A DNA stretch of 64,000 bases, taken from positions 62,001 to 126,000 of the forward strand of contig JBCBMW010000002.1 of assembly GCA_039822105.1 (NCBI GenBank). Direction: 5' to 3'. Shown one piece after another: positions 17,243-26,134 of the stretch. Numbering within the stretch: the stretch's first letter is position 1; every line of letters begins with the position of its first letter. Under the pieces are notes generated by a model. It saw nothing but the letters and a program-made list of their open reading frames with translations, was not told the origin of the DNA and ran no database searches. Source of the stretch: Parvularcula sp039822105. Lineage in GTDB: Bacteria > Pseudomonadota > Alphaproteobacteria > Caulobacterales > Parvularculaceae. Position numbers and translations under genes: made by a program.

Positions 17243-17980
17243 ATGGCCTATGGTGAAGCCGTCGCATGGCAGACGGAGAGCGAAGCCGAACTGACGCCGA
17301 ACACGGTGGAATGGAACGGCTGTCAGCTGATCAATGCCTCAGCCGCAGACACTGTTCGTTGGTTGGCGGACACGCTTGCCGAAGGTGAGCGCAAGCGCCT
17401 GTCCTTTACGTCGGCCCACACGCTGCACTTGGCTCAGCACGATCCCTATCTCGCAACGGCGCTCCGGCGCATGGACGCGCTTTTGCCGGACGGGTCGGGT
17501 GTCGCGGTGGCCGAGCGGATGACGGGCCATCGCTTCATGGTCAATTTGAACCCGCGCGACCTGATCCCCGCCCTCCTCCGCGCGCTGCCGAGCGCCACGA
17601 CCTTTTTTCAACTCGGATCGCGTCCAGAGGTGACTGAAAGAGTGGCCATCAACCTCAAGGAAACCTGGCCGCATCTGCGTCTCGTCGGCTGCCAAGACAG
17701 CTCCTTCGACCTTTGGGAGTCGGCAAGTCTTGTTGAGCGGATTAACACGAGAAAAGCCCAGGTGGTCATGGTGGGCATGGACGCGCCACGGCAGCAGCTG
17801 TGGATGGATCGTTACGCCCACCACCTGGAAGCAAACCTGGTTATCGGCGTGGGGAGCCTCTTCGACTTTGCGGCCAACCACACCTTCGATCACCGCCGTG
17901 AGGCCGGCCGGTTAAGCAGCAAGGGCGCCTGGCGCCTGCAGGTCGGCGGTCCTGTTTTTCAGCGCAACGCTGCGCTCTAG
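17243..17980 (+). CDS. WecG/TagA/CpsF-family glycosyltransferase, C-terminus atypical
   Basis: 245 residues from the ATG at 17243 (GGGAGATGAG upstream); in-frame starts at 17207 (TTG) and 17228 are possible. GT26-family enzymes add a sugar (for example ManNAc or glucose) to an undecaprenyl-linked intermediate in polysaccharide synthesis. Family blocks are clear: TSAHTLHLAQHDPYLATAL, DALLPDGSGVAVAERMTG, GMDAPRQQLWMDRYA and VIGVGSLFDFAA. After that, the usual segment (R-A-P-x-W followed by G-L-E-W and an Arg-rich end) is absent; the protein instead finishes with an unrelated stretch of about 27 residues. No simple frameshift restores the normal end. It lies just upstream of the kinase/activator operon. 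Confidence 0.82.
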   Translation: MAYGEAVAWQTESEAELTPNTVEWNGCQLINASAADTVRWLADTLAEGERKRLSFTSAHTLHLAQHDPYLATALRRMDALLPDGSGVAVAERMTGHRFMVNLNPRDLIPALLRALPSATTFFQLGSRPEVTERVAINLKETWPHLRLVGCQDSSFDLWESASLVERINTRKAQVVMVGMDAPRQQLWMDRYAHHLEANLVIGVGSLFDFAANHTFDHRREAGRLSSKGAWRLQVGGPVFQRNAAL

Positions 17981-18005
17981 CGGGAGCTGCGCCCTCTTTC
18001 TCGCT

Positions 18006-18018
18006 TTGCAAATGGCAA
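18006..18018. promoter_or_regulatory. LuxO-like activator box 1
   Basis: TTGCAAATGGCAA, one mismatch to the dyad TTGCA-WWW-TGCAA recognised by LuxO-type sigma-54 activators. Its centre is 21 bp from that of box 2. It lies upstream of the kinase/activator operon. Confidence 0.6.
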
Positions 18019-18026
18019 GACCTCTC

Positions 18027-18039
18027 TTGCAATTTGCAA
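18027..18039. promoter_or_regulatory. LuxO-like activator box 2
   Basis: TTGCAATTTGCAA, an exact match to TTGCA-WWW-TGCAA. It is the middle of three boxes with 21- and 22-bp centre spacing, about two helical turns, so all three face the same side of the helix. Confidence 0.7.
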
Positions 18040-18048
18040 AGATGGGTC

Positions 18049-18061
18049 ATGCAATTTGCAT
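18049..18061. promoter_or_regulatory. LuxO-like activator box 3
   Basis: ATGCAATTTGCAT, a perfect dyad with the same core (TGCA-ATT-TGCA) and symmetrical changes at both outer positions. It ends about 41 bp before the -24-like element. Confidence 0.6.
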
Positions 18062-18102
18062 CACCGTTTCGCGAAATCTTTGATTTTTTGACGTCTTCTC
18101 CC

Positions 18103-18118
18103 TGGCACGCATCGTGAT
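18103..18118 (+). promoter_or_regulatory. Candidate sigma-54 promoter of the kinase/activator operon
   Basis: TGGCACG matches the -24 consensus exactly. At the proper distance the -12 element reads GTGAT instead of TTGCW, losing the C of the GC doublet, so the promoter would be weak or strongly activator-dependent. Phased boxes 40-100 bp upstream, in the right place for a bacterial enhancer, support the call. Confidence 0.5.
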
Positions 18119-18153
18119 CCTTTCCTGCTGAACCGAGGGATGAGGACGATCAC

Positions 18154-20868
18154 ATGGATATGCGCTCACGAGGGAGACCCGCGATGCCGGGCCAGAAGGA
18201 TCCGCAGACTGCCGACAGCACACTCGAGATTGCGCTGCGCAACGCGGTGATCGATCAGGCGCTGGACTGCGTCGTCATCATTGATGGCGATGGCGGGATC
18301 GTCGAGTTTAACCCTGCCGCCTGCAGCACCTTTGGGTACAAGCGAGAGGACACCCTGGGCCGCAACCTGGCAGAGATCTTGGTGCCCGAGCGGTATCGCC
18401 AGATGCATATCGATGGGATGGAGCGCTACAAGAAGACGGGGGACGGCCCTGTCATTGGCACACGGATTGAGATTGAAGCTCTCTGTGCCGATGGATCAGA
18501 AATCCCTGTGGAGCTCGCGATCACCCCGGTCGAGTGCTATGGCGAGCATTACTTCACCGCCTACCTGCGCGATATCAGCCTACGGATTGCTGCCGAGACA
18601 GAGATCCGCAGTTCTCAGAACAAATACCAAAACCTCTTTGAGCTCTCGACCGACGCTATCATTGTTCACACGCTTGATGGCATCATCGTTGAGACCAATG
18701 GCAAAGCCGTCGAGCTGCTTGGCAGATCCCGCGACGATCTTGTTGGTTGTCACGTCAAAGAGCTGCATCCGCAAAGCGCATTGGACGCCTCACGCGATGC
18801 CGTGAAACGAGTGATGGCAGGCGAAGAAGTCCGCGTCGAGACGGAGTTTTTGGGAGCGGATGGTCGTTCCTTCGCTGCTGAACTCTCCGCCCGCCGGGTA
18901 GAAACCGATGAAGCGCCTTTGGTCCACGGTGTCGTCCGTGACATCTCTGAGCGGAAACGGCACGAAGCCGAACGCGAGCGGTACCAGAAGCTTCTCGCTC
19001 ACTCCCAACGTCTTGCTCAAGTCGGCAGTTTTGAATGGACGATCGAAACAGACGAGCTTCTGTGGTCGAAGGAAACCTACGCGATCTTCGGGCTTGATGG
19101 CGATGAACACAGCCCCACGCTGAGTGAATACAAGGCCCGTGTCCATCCCGATGATCGCGCATTCATCGACGCATCAATCCGGCGCGCAATTGTTGACGGC
19201 GAAGCCTATGAAGTCAGCCATCGGATCGTTCTCGATGACGGCACAAAGCGGGTGGTCGAAGGCCGCGGTGAGCCGGTGCGCAACAAGAAAGGTCGTACGA
19301 CGAAGATCGTCGGCACCCTACAGGACATCACCCGTGTCGCCGAGACCAACGAAGCGCTGACCAAGGCCAAGGAAGACGCTGAGGCGGCGAACATCGCCAA
19401 AAGCCATTTCCTCGCCTCCATGAGCCACGAGATGCGTACACCGCTGAACGGTGTCATCGGCCTGCTTGATCTTTTGGGTGAGACGACGCTGACCGGTGAA
19501 CAGAAGGAATTCTTGGAAACCGCGGCGGCGTCGGCGGACGCTCTCCTCACCCTCCTCTCTGATCTTCTTGACCTTTCGCGGATCGAAGCCGGTGAGATGG
19601 ATATCGAACTGGCGCCGATGCGGACCGCTGATTTCGTTGACCAATCGCTTGAGATTGTGAAGGCGACTTACGAGAGTGAACAGCCCGATATTCAAGTCAC
19701 GATCACAAATGAGGTTCCTGCACGGATCGAGGCGGACGGTGCACGCTTGCGCCAGGTGTTGACCAACCTGCTTTCCAACGCGGTGAAGTTCACGCCGAAC
19801 GGACAGGTGCGGGTCAGCTGCGACTATGATCGGTTCGACGGGATTTTATCCGTAAGCGTTGAAGATCAAGGCATCGGCATCACTCCGGACAAGCTGAGCA
19901 CGCTCTTTGATCGCTTCACGCAGGCCCATACTGGCCTCAGCCGCCGGTATGGCGGCGCTGGCCTGGGCCTCGCCATCACCAAACAGCTCGTGACCCTGAT
20001 GGGCGGTACGATCAGTGTGGAGAGCGAGCCAGGAGCAGGGTCCCGCTTCCGTTTTTCGATCCCTGCCTCATCTGTCAGAGATCGCGAGATGGCTCGATCC
20101 CTCGTCGAGCATGCCCGGGACGAGGATCGCCCCCTCGAAGGCCTTCGCATCTTGCTGGCCGAGGACAGCGAAACCAACGCCCTCGTCGTCACCCGCAAGC
20201 TCCAGGCGCGAGGAGCGGCGGTGGATCGCGCGATCAACGGCCGCGAGGCGATCAATTTCGTCGAGGCACGGAACTATGACATCGTTTTGATGGATGTCTC
20301 GATGCCAGAAGTCGACGGCCTCACGGCGACCCGTTGTATTCGCGACAAGCAGGAAGCGTCATCGCGGCTACCGATCATTGCACTGACAGCCCACGCGCTT
20401 CGGGGTGACAAAGAGCGCTGCCTAGCCGCTGGAATGACGGACTATGTGGCCAAGCCGATTGCGATGCCGGAGCTCATCGATACCGTGTTGCGGCACACCG
20501 GGGCCGAACCATCACCAGAGCCTCATCTTCTCTCCCCAACCAAGGCTGCCGCGGACTGGGACGACGATCTTGAGCTCTATGCGGAAGTTCTTCGGACCTA
20601 TGAAGATGAACTTCGGTCCGTGCGTGACCGACTCGCGTCGGCAACGGGGGCCTTTGATGCAGCGGCGATCGGGAACGAGGCCCATTCCCTCAAAAGTTCC
20701 GCTGGCAATGTCGGCGCCTTGCAGTTGCAGCAGTTGGCCGTGGAGATGGATGCTCTCGCTAAGGATGATCGCCGATCTCAAATGGCCGTCCTTCTGCCCA
20801 ACTTGTTGACGGTGATCGATGACACGATCGAAGCCATCGCGGTTCAACGTCGGGGGATGGCATCATGA
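18154..20868 (+). CDS. Hybrid sensor histidine kinase (PAS-PAS-PAS-HisKA-HATPase-REC-HPt)
   Basis: 904 residues, with no membrane segment, so probably a cytoplasmic sensor. Three PAS domains lie at about 30-145, 155-265 and 280-395. The third is of the PAS_3 type (DDGTKRVVEGRGEP, then IVGTLQDITRV). HisKA has phospho-accepting His425 in SHEMRTPLNGVIG. The HATPase shows NLLSNAVKFT, DQGIGI and GGAGLGLAI. A receiver follows with Asp714 (IVLMDVSMPEVDG), then an HPt domain with His844 (HSLKSSAGNVGA). The full His-Asp-His chain can pass phosphate to the next gene's receiver, whose ATG overlaps this stop (ATGA). The signal is unknown; no haem or flavin motif is evident. Confidence 0.95.
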   Translation: MDMRSRGRPAMPGQKDPQTADSTLEIALRNAVIDQALDCVVIIDGDGGIVEFNPAACSTFGYKREDTLGRNLAEILVPERYRQMHIDGMERYKKTGDGPVIGTRIEIEALCADGSEIPVELAITPVECYGEHYFTAYLRDISLRIAAETEIRSSQNKYQNLFELSTDAIIVHTLDGIIVETNGKAVELLGRSRDDLVGCHVKELHPQSALDASRDAVKRVMAGEEVRVETEFLGADGRSFAAELSARRVETDEAPLVHGVVRDISERKRHEAERERYQKLLAHSQRLAQVGSFEWTIETDELLWSKETYAIFGLDGDEHSPTLSEYKARVHPDDRAFIDASIRRAIVDGEAYEVSHRIVLDDGTKRVVEGRGEPVRNKKGRTTKIVGTLQDITRVAETNEALTKAKEDAEAANIAKSHFLASMSHEMRTPLNGVIGLLDLLGETTLTGEQKEFLETAAASADALLTLLSDLLDLSRIEAGEMDIELAPMRTADFVDQSLEIVKATYESEQPDIQVTITNEVPARIEADGARLRQVLTNLLSNAVKFTPNGQVRVSCDYDRFDGILSVSVEDQGIGITPDKLSTLFDRFTQAHTGLSRRYGGAGLGLAITKQLVTLMGGTISVESEPGAGSRFRFSIPASSVRDREMARSLVEHARDEDRPLEGLRILLAEDSETNALVVTRKLQARGAAVDRAINGREAINFVEARNYDIVLMDVSMPEVDGLTATRCIRDKQEASSRLPIIALTAHALRGDKERCLAAGMTDYVAKPIAMPELIDTVLRHTGAEPSPEPHLLSPTKAAADWDDDLELYAEVLRTYEDELRSVRDRLASATGAFDAAAIGNEAHSLKSSAGNVGALQLQQLAVEMDALAKDDRRSQMAVLLPNLLTVIDDTIEAIAVQRRGMAS

Positions 20869-22277
20869 CCACGACTGTTTTGATCATCGAAGACAGCCCA
20901 TCGATGGCCCGCACCTATGAAGGCTTCCTGCGCAAAGCTGGTATGCAAGCCGTCACAGCGACCAATGGCGATGAAGGTACGACAGCCATTGCTGCGACCG
21001 ATCCGGACGCCGTGCTGCTTGATCTCCATCTTCCGGATACGTCAGGCCTCAAAGTCCTGAAATGGATGCTGGCAAACGGACACACCATGCCAGTCATCGC
21101 GATGACCGCCAATGGATCGATGACCACAGCAATTGAGGCCATGCGCGAGGGCGCCAGAGATTTTCTCGTGAAACCGTTCGCTGCGACACGGCTCGTCTCG
21201 GCGCTTGAGCAAGCCTTCGCGCGAGGCGAACCGGCGCCAGTGCCCAACACCGACGCCGAAATTGCCACCAGCGCTGAGACAGTAGAAAAGTCAGCGCCAG
21301 CCGTTCGTAAGATCACAGATTTTCTGGGCTCATCGCTCGCCATGAAGGCCGTATTCCGGACGATCGAGGCGGCGGCCCCAAGCAATGCCAGCGTGATGAT
21401 CACAGGCGAGAGCGGCACAGGCAAAGAGCTTGCAGCTGAGGCCATTCACCTCCAATCGCGACGAGCGCAGCGCCCCCTGACGATCCTCAACTGCGCAGCG
21501 ATCCCTAAGGACATGCTGGAAAGCCACGTGTTCGGCCATGTGAAAGGCGCCTTCACCGGGGCGGTCAGCGACCGTCCGGGTGCCGCGGAGCTTGCCGATG
21601 GCGGCACGTTGTTCCTTGACGAGCTTGGCGAGATGGATATCGGTCTTCAGAGCAAGCTCCTGCGCCTCTTGCAGTCCGGTACCTATTCGCGGGTCGGTGA
21701 GGCGAAAGAACGGCGTGCAGACATTCGATTCATCGCAGCCACGAACCGTCGGCCGGATGAGGCCATCCGTGATGGGTATCTGCGGGAGGATCTCTTTTTC
21801 CGCCTGAGCGTGGTGCCGATCGTGATGCCGCCGCTGCGCGACCGCAGCGGAGACATTTTGCTCCTGGCCCAGAGTTTTCTTGAACGGTTTGCAGCGGAAG
21901 AGCACAAACGGTTTAACGGCTTTGATGACAGCGCCCGCGCCTGGCTGGCCTCACAGACATGGCAAGGCAATGTCCGTGAGCTTATGAACATCGTGCGGCG
22001 GGTTGTGATCTTGACGCTTGACGCACAAACACTCGTGACTGCAGACGACCTCATGCTCTGCGCAGAGGTCAGCATCGCAAGTGCAGCTGCCCCGCGCGCG
22101 TCCAACGCGCAACAGCACCAGAGCGACGCGTCGGTAGAACCGCTGCATCTCACCGAGCGACGTGCCATCGAACGAGCACTTGCCGTGACCGAAGGCAACA
22201 TCCAGGAAGCGGCAAGACTATTGGAGATCAATCCGTCAACGATCTATCGAAAACGCACCGTGTGGGGAGCGCTCTAG
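20865..22277 (+). CDS. Sigma-54-dependent response regulator, LuxO/NtrC type
   Basis: 470 residues. The receiver (1-120) has Asp53 in AVLLDLHLPDTSG. The AAA+ domain (about 150-390) has Walker A GESGTGKE (181-188), the sigma-54-contacting GAFTGA loop (228-233), Walker B GTLFLDELGE and the R-finger region downstream. The Fis-type helix-turn-helix at the end is NIQEAARLLEINPSTIYRK. The short DNA-binding tail ending in STIYRK is typical of LuxO. It should be phosphorylated by the HPt of the coupled kinase. Three TTGCA-NNN-TGCAA-type boxes upstream of the operon match the binding site known for LuxO, implying autoregulation. Targets elsewhere are unknown. Confidence 0.94.
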   Translation: MTTTVLIIEDSPSMARTYEGFLRKAGMQAVTATNGDEGTTAIAATDPDAVLLDLHLPDTSGLKVLKWMLANGHTMPVIAMTANGSMTTAIEAMREGARDFLVKPFAATRLVSALEQAFARGEPAPVPNTDAEIATSAETVEKSAPAVRKITDFLGSSLAMKAVFRTIEAAAPSNASVMITGESGTGKELAAEAIHLQSRRAQRPLTILNCAAIPKDMLESHVFGHVKGAFTGAVSDRPGAAELADGGTLFLDELGEMDIGLQSKLLRLLQSGTYSRVGEAKERRADIRFIAATNRRPDEAIRDGYLREDLFFRLSVVPIVMPPLRDRSGDILLLAQSFLERFAAEEHKRFNGFDDSARAWLASQTWQGNVRELMNIVRRVVILTLDAQTLVTADDLMLCAEVSIASAAAPRASNAQQHQSDASVEPLHLTERRAIERALAVTEGNIQEAARLLEINPSTIYRKRTVWGAL

Positions 22278-23644
22278 AAGAGCTGCAGAGCGTTCGTATC
22301 GAAGTTGCCGAGGTTGGGGAACACCATGTTGATCTCGCTGTTGGTGAGACCAAACCAGCTGGCGAGTTCTGCGCCGTACTGATCGACAGAGATCTGCGGG
22401 ATCAGGGCACCACGCTTGAGATCCTGATCATGCTCAGCGTCGAACACTGGCACGTCGCCGTGAATCTGCTGGCCATTGACCGCTCCCCCGACCACAAAAT
22501 GGTGAGAACCCCAGCCATGATCTGTACCGGTTGCATTGGCCGTCAGTGTCCGGCCAAAATCAGATGCCGTGAAGAGCGTCACGTCGTTGGCCAGACCTGC
22601 ACCATCGATCGCCGTTTGGAAGCTGGTGATGGCTTCGGAGACTCTCTCCAGCAGAACCGGAAGCGTCGAGGCTTGGCTGTTGTGTGTATCAAACCCGCCC
22701 ATGCTCGCGAAAAAGACCTGGCGGCTGGCGCCGATCGTTCCGCGTGCACCAATGATGTTGGCGATGGTACCCAACTGCTCTGAGAGGCTGTTTCCAGAGA
22801 TGACAATGGAGTCGCGCAAGGTTTGACCCGCGAGCGCAGTGATGAGCGCCTCTCCGTCTTCGATGGCACTGGCCTGTTTGGCGATGATGTCCCGCATCAT
22901 CGGGTTCACCGCAGTTTGTGCGGATGTCCGGTAGTAATCCCGGATGACGCCAGGCAGCGTGCTACTTCCGTGGAGTAAGGTGTTCGTGGGCCAGACCTGT
23001 GGAACGTTGCCGCTGGCAGCCACGGAAACAGGCTGCGTTTGATCGCCCGAGAGGAAGACGGCGTTGGAGTTGATTGACATGGCCGAGAAAGGCGATGCTT
23101 CAGCAACGGCATCCAAGATGCGGCCGCCCCAGCCTGTCCCAGTGCCCTCAGCACCGAAAGACTGCCATGTCGACTGCTGATCGTTATGCGACTGAAGGCG
23201 TCCTGGCAGCGTCGCTGTTTTGTCCACCACACCCTGACGATTGGTCGGTTCAATCAGTGGGCCAACATTGGGGACAATGGCCGCGTTTCCTGATTCAAAA
23301 AGACCATGGAGCCCCGACATCTCTGGCGGCATACCGAAAGTCCGACTGCCATAGTCAGCCGCGTTGGTCGGGTTAAGTGTGAGAAGAGATGTCCGGTCTC
23401 TGGCCGTCGGCGTCGACGACGCGGCAAAGGCATCCAAAATCGATGACCGCGAGTCCGCCCAAGTGTTGTAAGACGTGACGTCCTGACCGATGAGCACATC
23501 GTGGGTATCACATCCGCCGAACAGGAACACACAAACAAGTGCTTTGTACCCAGACGTGTCAGCGGCAAGCGCGCCCATAGATGCAAACGGGCTCAGGCTG
23601 AGGGCTGCACCGGAAGACTGAAGAAAGTGGCGTCGCGATATCAT
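22274..23644 (-). CDS. DUF1501 family protein with Tat signal
   Basis: 456 residues from the ATG at 23644, which has GAGG 8 bp upstream. The N-terminus SRRHFLQSSGAAL is a twin-arginine export signal. The remainder shows DUF1501 blocks: KALVCVFLFGGCDTHD, GLFESGNAAIVPNVGPL, SHNDQQSTWQS, GGFDTH and GTDHGWGSHHFVVGG. The fold belongs to the alkaline-phosphatase/sulfatase-like superfamily, but no substrate is established. It lies 8 bp after the DUF1800 gene; these two families occur together across bacteria. It converges on the sigma-54 activator gene with a 4-bp overlap of stop codons. Confidence 0.92.
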   Translation of the reverse strand: MISRRHFLQSSGAALSLSPFASMGALAADTSGYKALVCVFLFGGCDTHDVLIGQDVTSYNTWADSRSSILDAFAASSTPTARDRTSLLTLNPTNAADYGSRTFGMPPEMSGLHGLFESGNAAIVPNVGPLIEPTNRQGVVDKTATLPGRLQSHNDQQSTWQSFGAEGTGTGWGGRILDAVAEASPFSAMSINSNAVFLSGDQTQPVSVAASGNVPQVWPTNTLLHGSSTLPGVIRDYYRTSAQTAVNPMMRDIIAKQASAIEDGEALITALAGQTLRDSIVISGNSLSEQLGTIANIIGARGTIGASRQVFFASMGGFDTHNSQASTLPVLLERVSEAITSFQTAIDGAGLANDVTLFTASDFGRTLTANATGTDHGWGSHHFVVGGAVNGQQIHGDVPVFDAEHDQDLKRGALIPQISVDQYGAELASWFGLTNSEINMVFPNLGNFDTNALQLF

Positions 23645-23652
23645 TGTCGGCC

Positions 23653-25425
23653 TCAACGTTGAACCATGTACTCCGGCGAGGTCACGAGCATCATCAGCGC
23701 AACCTCCCGGCGATCTTTGCGATCGTTGTCTTGATCTGAACCTGCGATATCAATGAGCGACACCGCATCAATGATAGCGGTACGGTTTGCATCGCTCAGT
23801 GTGCTGCCAGTCAAAATACGGCTTAGCCGATCGACCAACACAGCTGGATCGTTTGCATCAGCATCGATGTCGGTGAAATCGACACTGGCCGCGTTCTGGT
23901 TGACACCATCGGTAGGCACACCATCGATAAAGCTTTCCATGGTGTTGATGTAGACGACGATAGAGTTGCTGGTTGCAATTTGGAACTCTGGAGCGACGAG
24001 ACCCGCATCGGCACTCTCCGTACCTGGAGCAACATATCCTGGCCGAAAGTCGTTGAAAACCGACGGCGAGTTGTACGCGTTGATACCGAGCCGGTTGAAG
24101 TCCTCGAGACTGTCGAGCGTGAAAGCGCTGGGTAGCACCCCAGTCAGCAATTGATCCCTGTCGACGCGAAAGGCACGGAGGTACTGGGCCACACGAAGCA
24201 CCGGGTTGCGAAGCTTCCCAAAATTGTCATCCAACGGAGCACCGCGTGCTTCATCGTCCAGCAGAATGGCAGCAACTGTCGCAGCCATGTCGCACCGATT
24301 GCCCGTCCCCACCTGGTCTCCGCCAGGCATGCCGTAGATCCCTGCCTCAAAGGCAGCGGCGACGCGTGACACGTAACCAGGCGTCGGATTCGACGTCACA
24401 AGCTTCTGAATAAGCTGTTTAGAGATAAACGGAGCAACGTTGGGGTGAGCCAGCAGATAGTCGAGCGCCGCATTGACGCTTGTTACTGCATCTGTACCCA
24501 GATCAATCGTCGTCCCGAGGAACGATTTTGGATCTTCTTCGTGTTGGGCCGAAAACCCTTCCATCGGGAGGAACCGATTGTCATCGTTGATCGATGGAAA
24601 GAAGAAGTTCGTATCGGACCAGCTGAGGCCAGTGAAGACAGCAGCAAGTCCTTGAACGTCTTCAATCGTGTAGGTTTCAGTGCCTTGACCGGTACCGTCG
24701 CTGTTGAGGTTTTCAAGGCCGATGGTGAAAAGCTGCATCACCTCGCGGGCGTAGTTCTCGTCAGGCACAAATCCGGCTGTTTCATCGGCCTTTCGGTTGC
24801 CCAGATGGGTCAGATAAACCCCCATCATCGGATTGATCGAGACGTCTTTGATCAGTGTACAATAATTTCCCAATGCCTGCTCTTGAAGCATGTCGAGGTA
24901 AACAGCGTACGATCTCGCATTGGCCCTGATGACACTATCGCTCAGTGACGCCACGACGATTTGTGACAACGCGTAGGCGACACGTTGCCTGAGCTGATCA
25001 TCCGCATTCAGGGCACGCTCCCAAAAAAGGCGAGCATATGCATTAGCGTTGGCAGCCTGGACAGCCCGATGTTCCTCAATGCGGTCAACGGTTGAATACA
25101 TCGGCTGGTCGATCTGATCCAAGATCCAGTTTTCGATGCCGATGGTTTGGAGCGTAGCGATATCGTCTTCGGAACCGCCGAAGGATGCCTGGCTGAAGAA
25201 CTTCACCGCATCTTGATCGTCAGGCGGCGGCAAAGGCATTGGCGGCGTTGACGGTGCAGGAGCGGGAGCAGGTGTAGGATCAGGTGTCTGCGTCGCGGGG
25301 TCTTCAACCTCGACAGAGGCTTGCGTGGCCTCTCCCTCACCATCATCGGATCCAACGGGGATCTTACACGCGGCCAAGGCCAAGATAGCAGCCGCACCTA
25401 TGATATGTTGAGCAGTCTTGATCAT
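23653..25425 (-). CDS. DUF1800 family protein, predicted lipoprotein
   Basis: 590 residues from the ATG at 25425 (AGGAAG ribosome-binding site). The N-terminus is a lipoprotein signal (IIGAAAILALAAC), followed by an acidic and then Pro-rich linker (TPAPAPAPSTPPMPLPPP). The DUF1800 domain starts AVKFFSQASFGGSEDDIATL and includes FWERALNADDQLRQRVAYAL, VPDENYAREVMQLFTIGL and PFISKQLIQKLVTSNPTPGY. Function is unknown. It is the upstream partner of the Tat-exported DUF1501 protein, so both act outside the cytoplasm. An in-frame ATG at 25545 is rejected because it would mask the signal peptide. Confidence 0.92.
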   Translation of the reverse strand: MIKTAQHIIGAAAILALAACKIPVGSDDGEGEATQASVEVEDPATQTPDPTPAPAPAPSTPPMPLPPPDDQDAVKFFSQASFGGSEDDIATLQTIGIENWILDQIDQPMYSTVDRIEEHRAVQAANANAYARLFWERALNADDQLRQRVAYALSQIVVASLSDSVIRANARSYAVYLDMLQEQALGNYCTLIKDVSINPMMGVYLTHLGNRKADETAGFVPDENYAREVMQLFTIGLENLNSDGTGQGTETYTIEDVQGLAAVFTGLSWSDTNFFFPSINDDNRFLPMEGFSAQHEEDPKSFLGTTIDLGTDAVTSVNAALDYLLAHPNVAPFISKQLIQKLVTSNPTPGYVSRVAAAFEAGIYGMPGGDQVGTGNRCDMAATVAAILLDDEARGAPLDDNFGKLRNPVLRVAQYLRAFRVDRDQLLTGVLPSAFTLDSLEDFNRLGINAYNSPSVFNDFRPGYVAPGTESADAGLVAPEFQIATSNSIVVYINTMESFIDGVPTDGVNQNAASVDFTDIDADANDPAVLVDRLSRILTGSTLSDANRTAIIDAVSLIDIAGSDQDNDRKDRREVALMMLVTSPEYMVQR

Positions 25426-26134
25426 TGTCTTCCTAGAACGGCCCTGCAGTTTCAAACGGGCATCGTCGCGTAGCGTGTCGGGCGATATTGGCAGTTCCAT
25501 GGCACTTTCATGACAAACAAAACGGAAGCTCCGCAGGATGACCAATACCGTATTTTCGGGAGTGTGTTAGCGCCCAAGGGTTAAAGGATCCTCCGTGCAC
25601 GCGACCAATGCTAAAGAATCCTAACCCGGATTATTCTGTTTTCGGATGGAATCGTTACCGTTTGGAACATTCAGCGGGTGATGAACAGTTGCAATATTCT
25701 CATTTTTGGACACTTGACCGTGATCGCTGATGATCGGCAGCGCGTCCCGTTCTTCTGATAAAGGTGTTGTTCTCGAAACTTAGCAGGAATGCTCGGCGCG
25801 TGACCACCAAACAGGCGGCGAGCCAAGGGATCGTGCGACAGGTTAGAATTTCATTTCGGGACAGTCTCGACCAGGAAAAATAAAGATCAATTCCGATTAA
25901 TGAGTATTTTAGACAAATTAATTCTGTCCAAAATGTACGAAAAGCCGAGCAAGATGCTCGCACATGACAGCAGGAAAACACAACCTTTTGGCGAAATTAG
26001 GGCACGCATATCTCGTGCACGGAGAATATCATGAGATGCGATTCGTCAGGGTCGGTCACAATTCCGCCCAACCCTGACAGAAACAGCCGCGGAGGGACCA
26101 GAAAAGAGCCACTCCGCACCAGAGGACGTTCCGC
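25426..26134. other. 709-bp gene-free, A+T-richer interval
   Basis: No frame here looks coding: the longest, a 93-codon minus-strand frame at 25700-25981, is Cys/Phe/Arg-rich without family resemblance. Base composition is visibly richer in A+T than the flanks, particularly 25840-25990. It contains the upstream region of the DUF1800 gene. TTAATGAGTATTTTA at about 25897 is one base from a CtrA-type TTAA-N7-TTAA site, but a single degenerate match is weak. Confidence 0.6.

Noticed and set aside
25897..25911. CtrA-like TTAA-N7-TTTA
   Set aside because: A single degenerate copy in an A+T-rich stretch; expected by chance.
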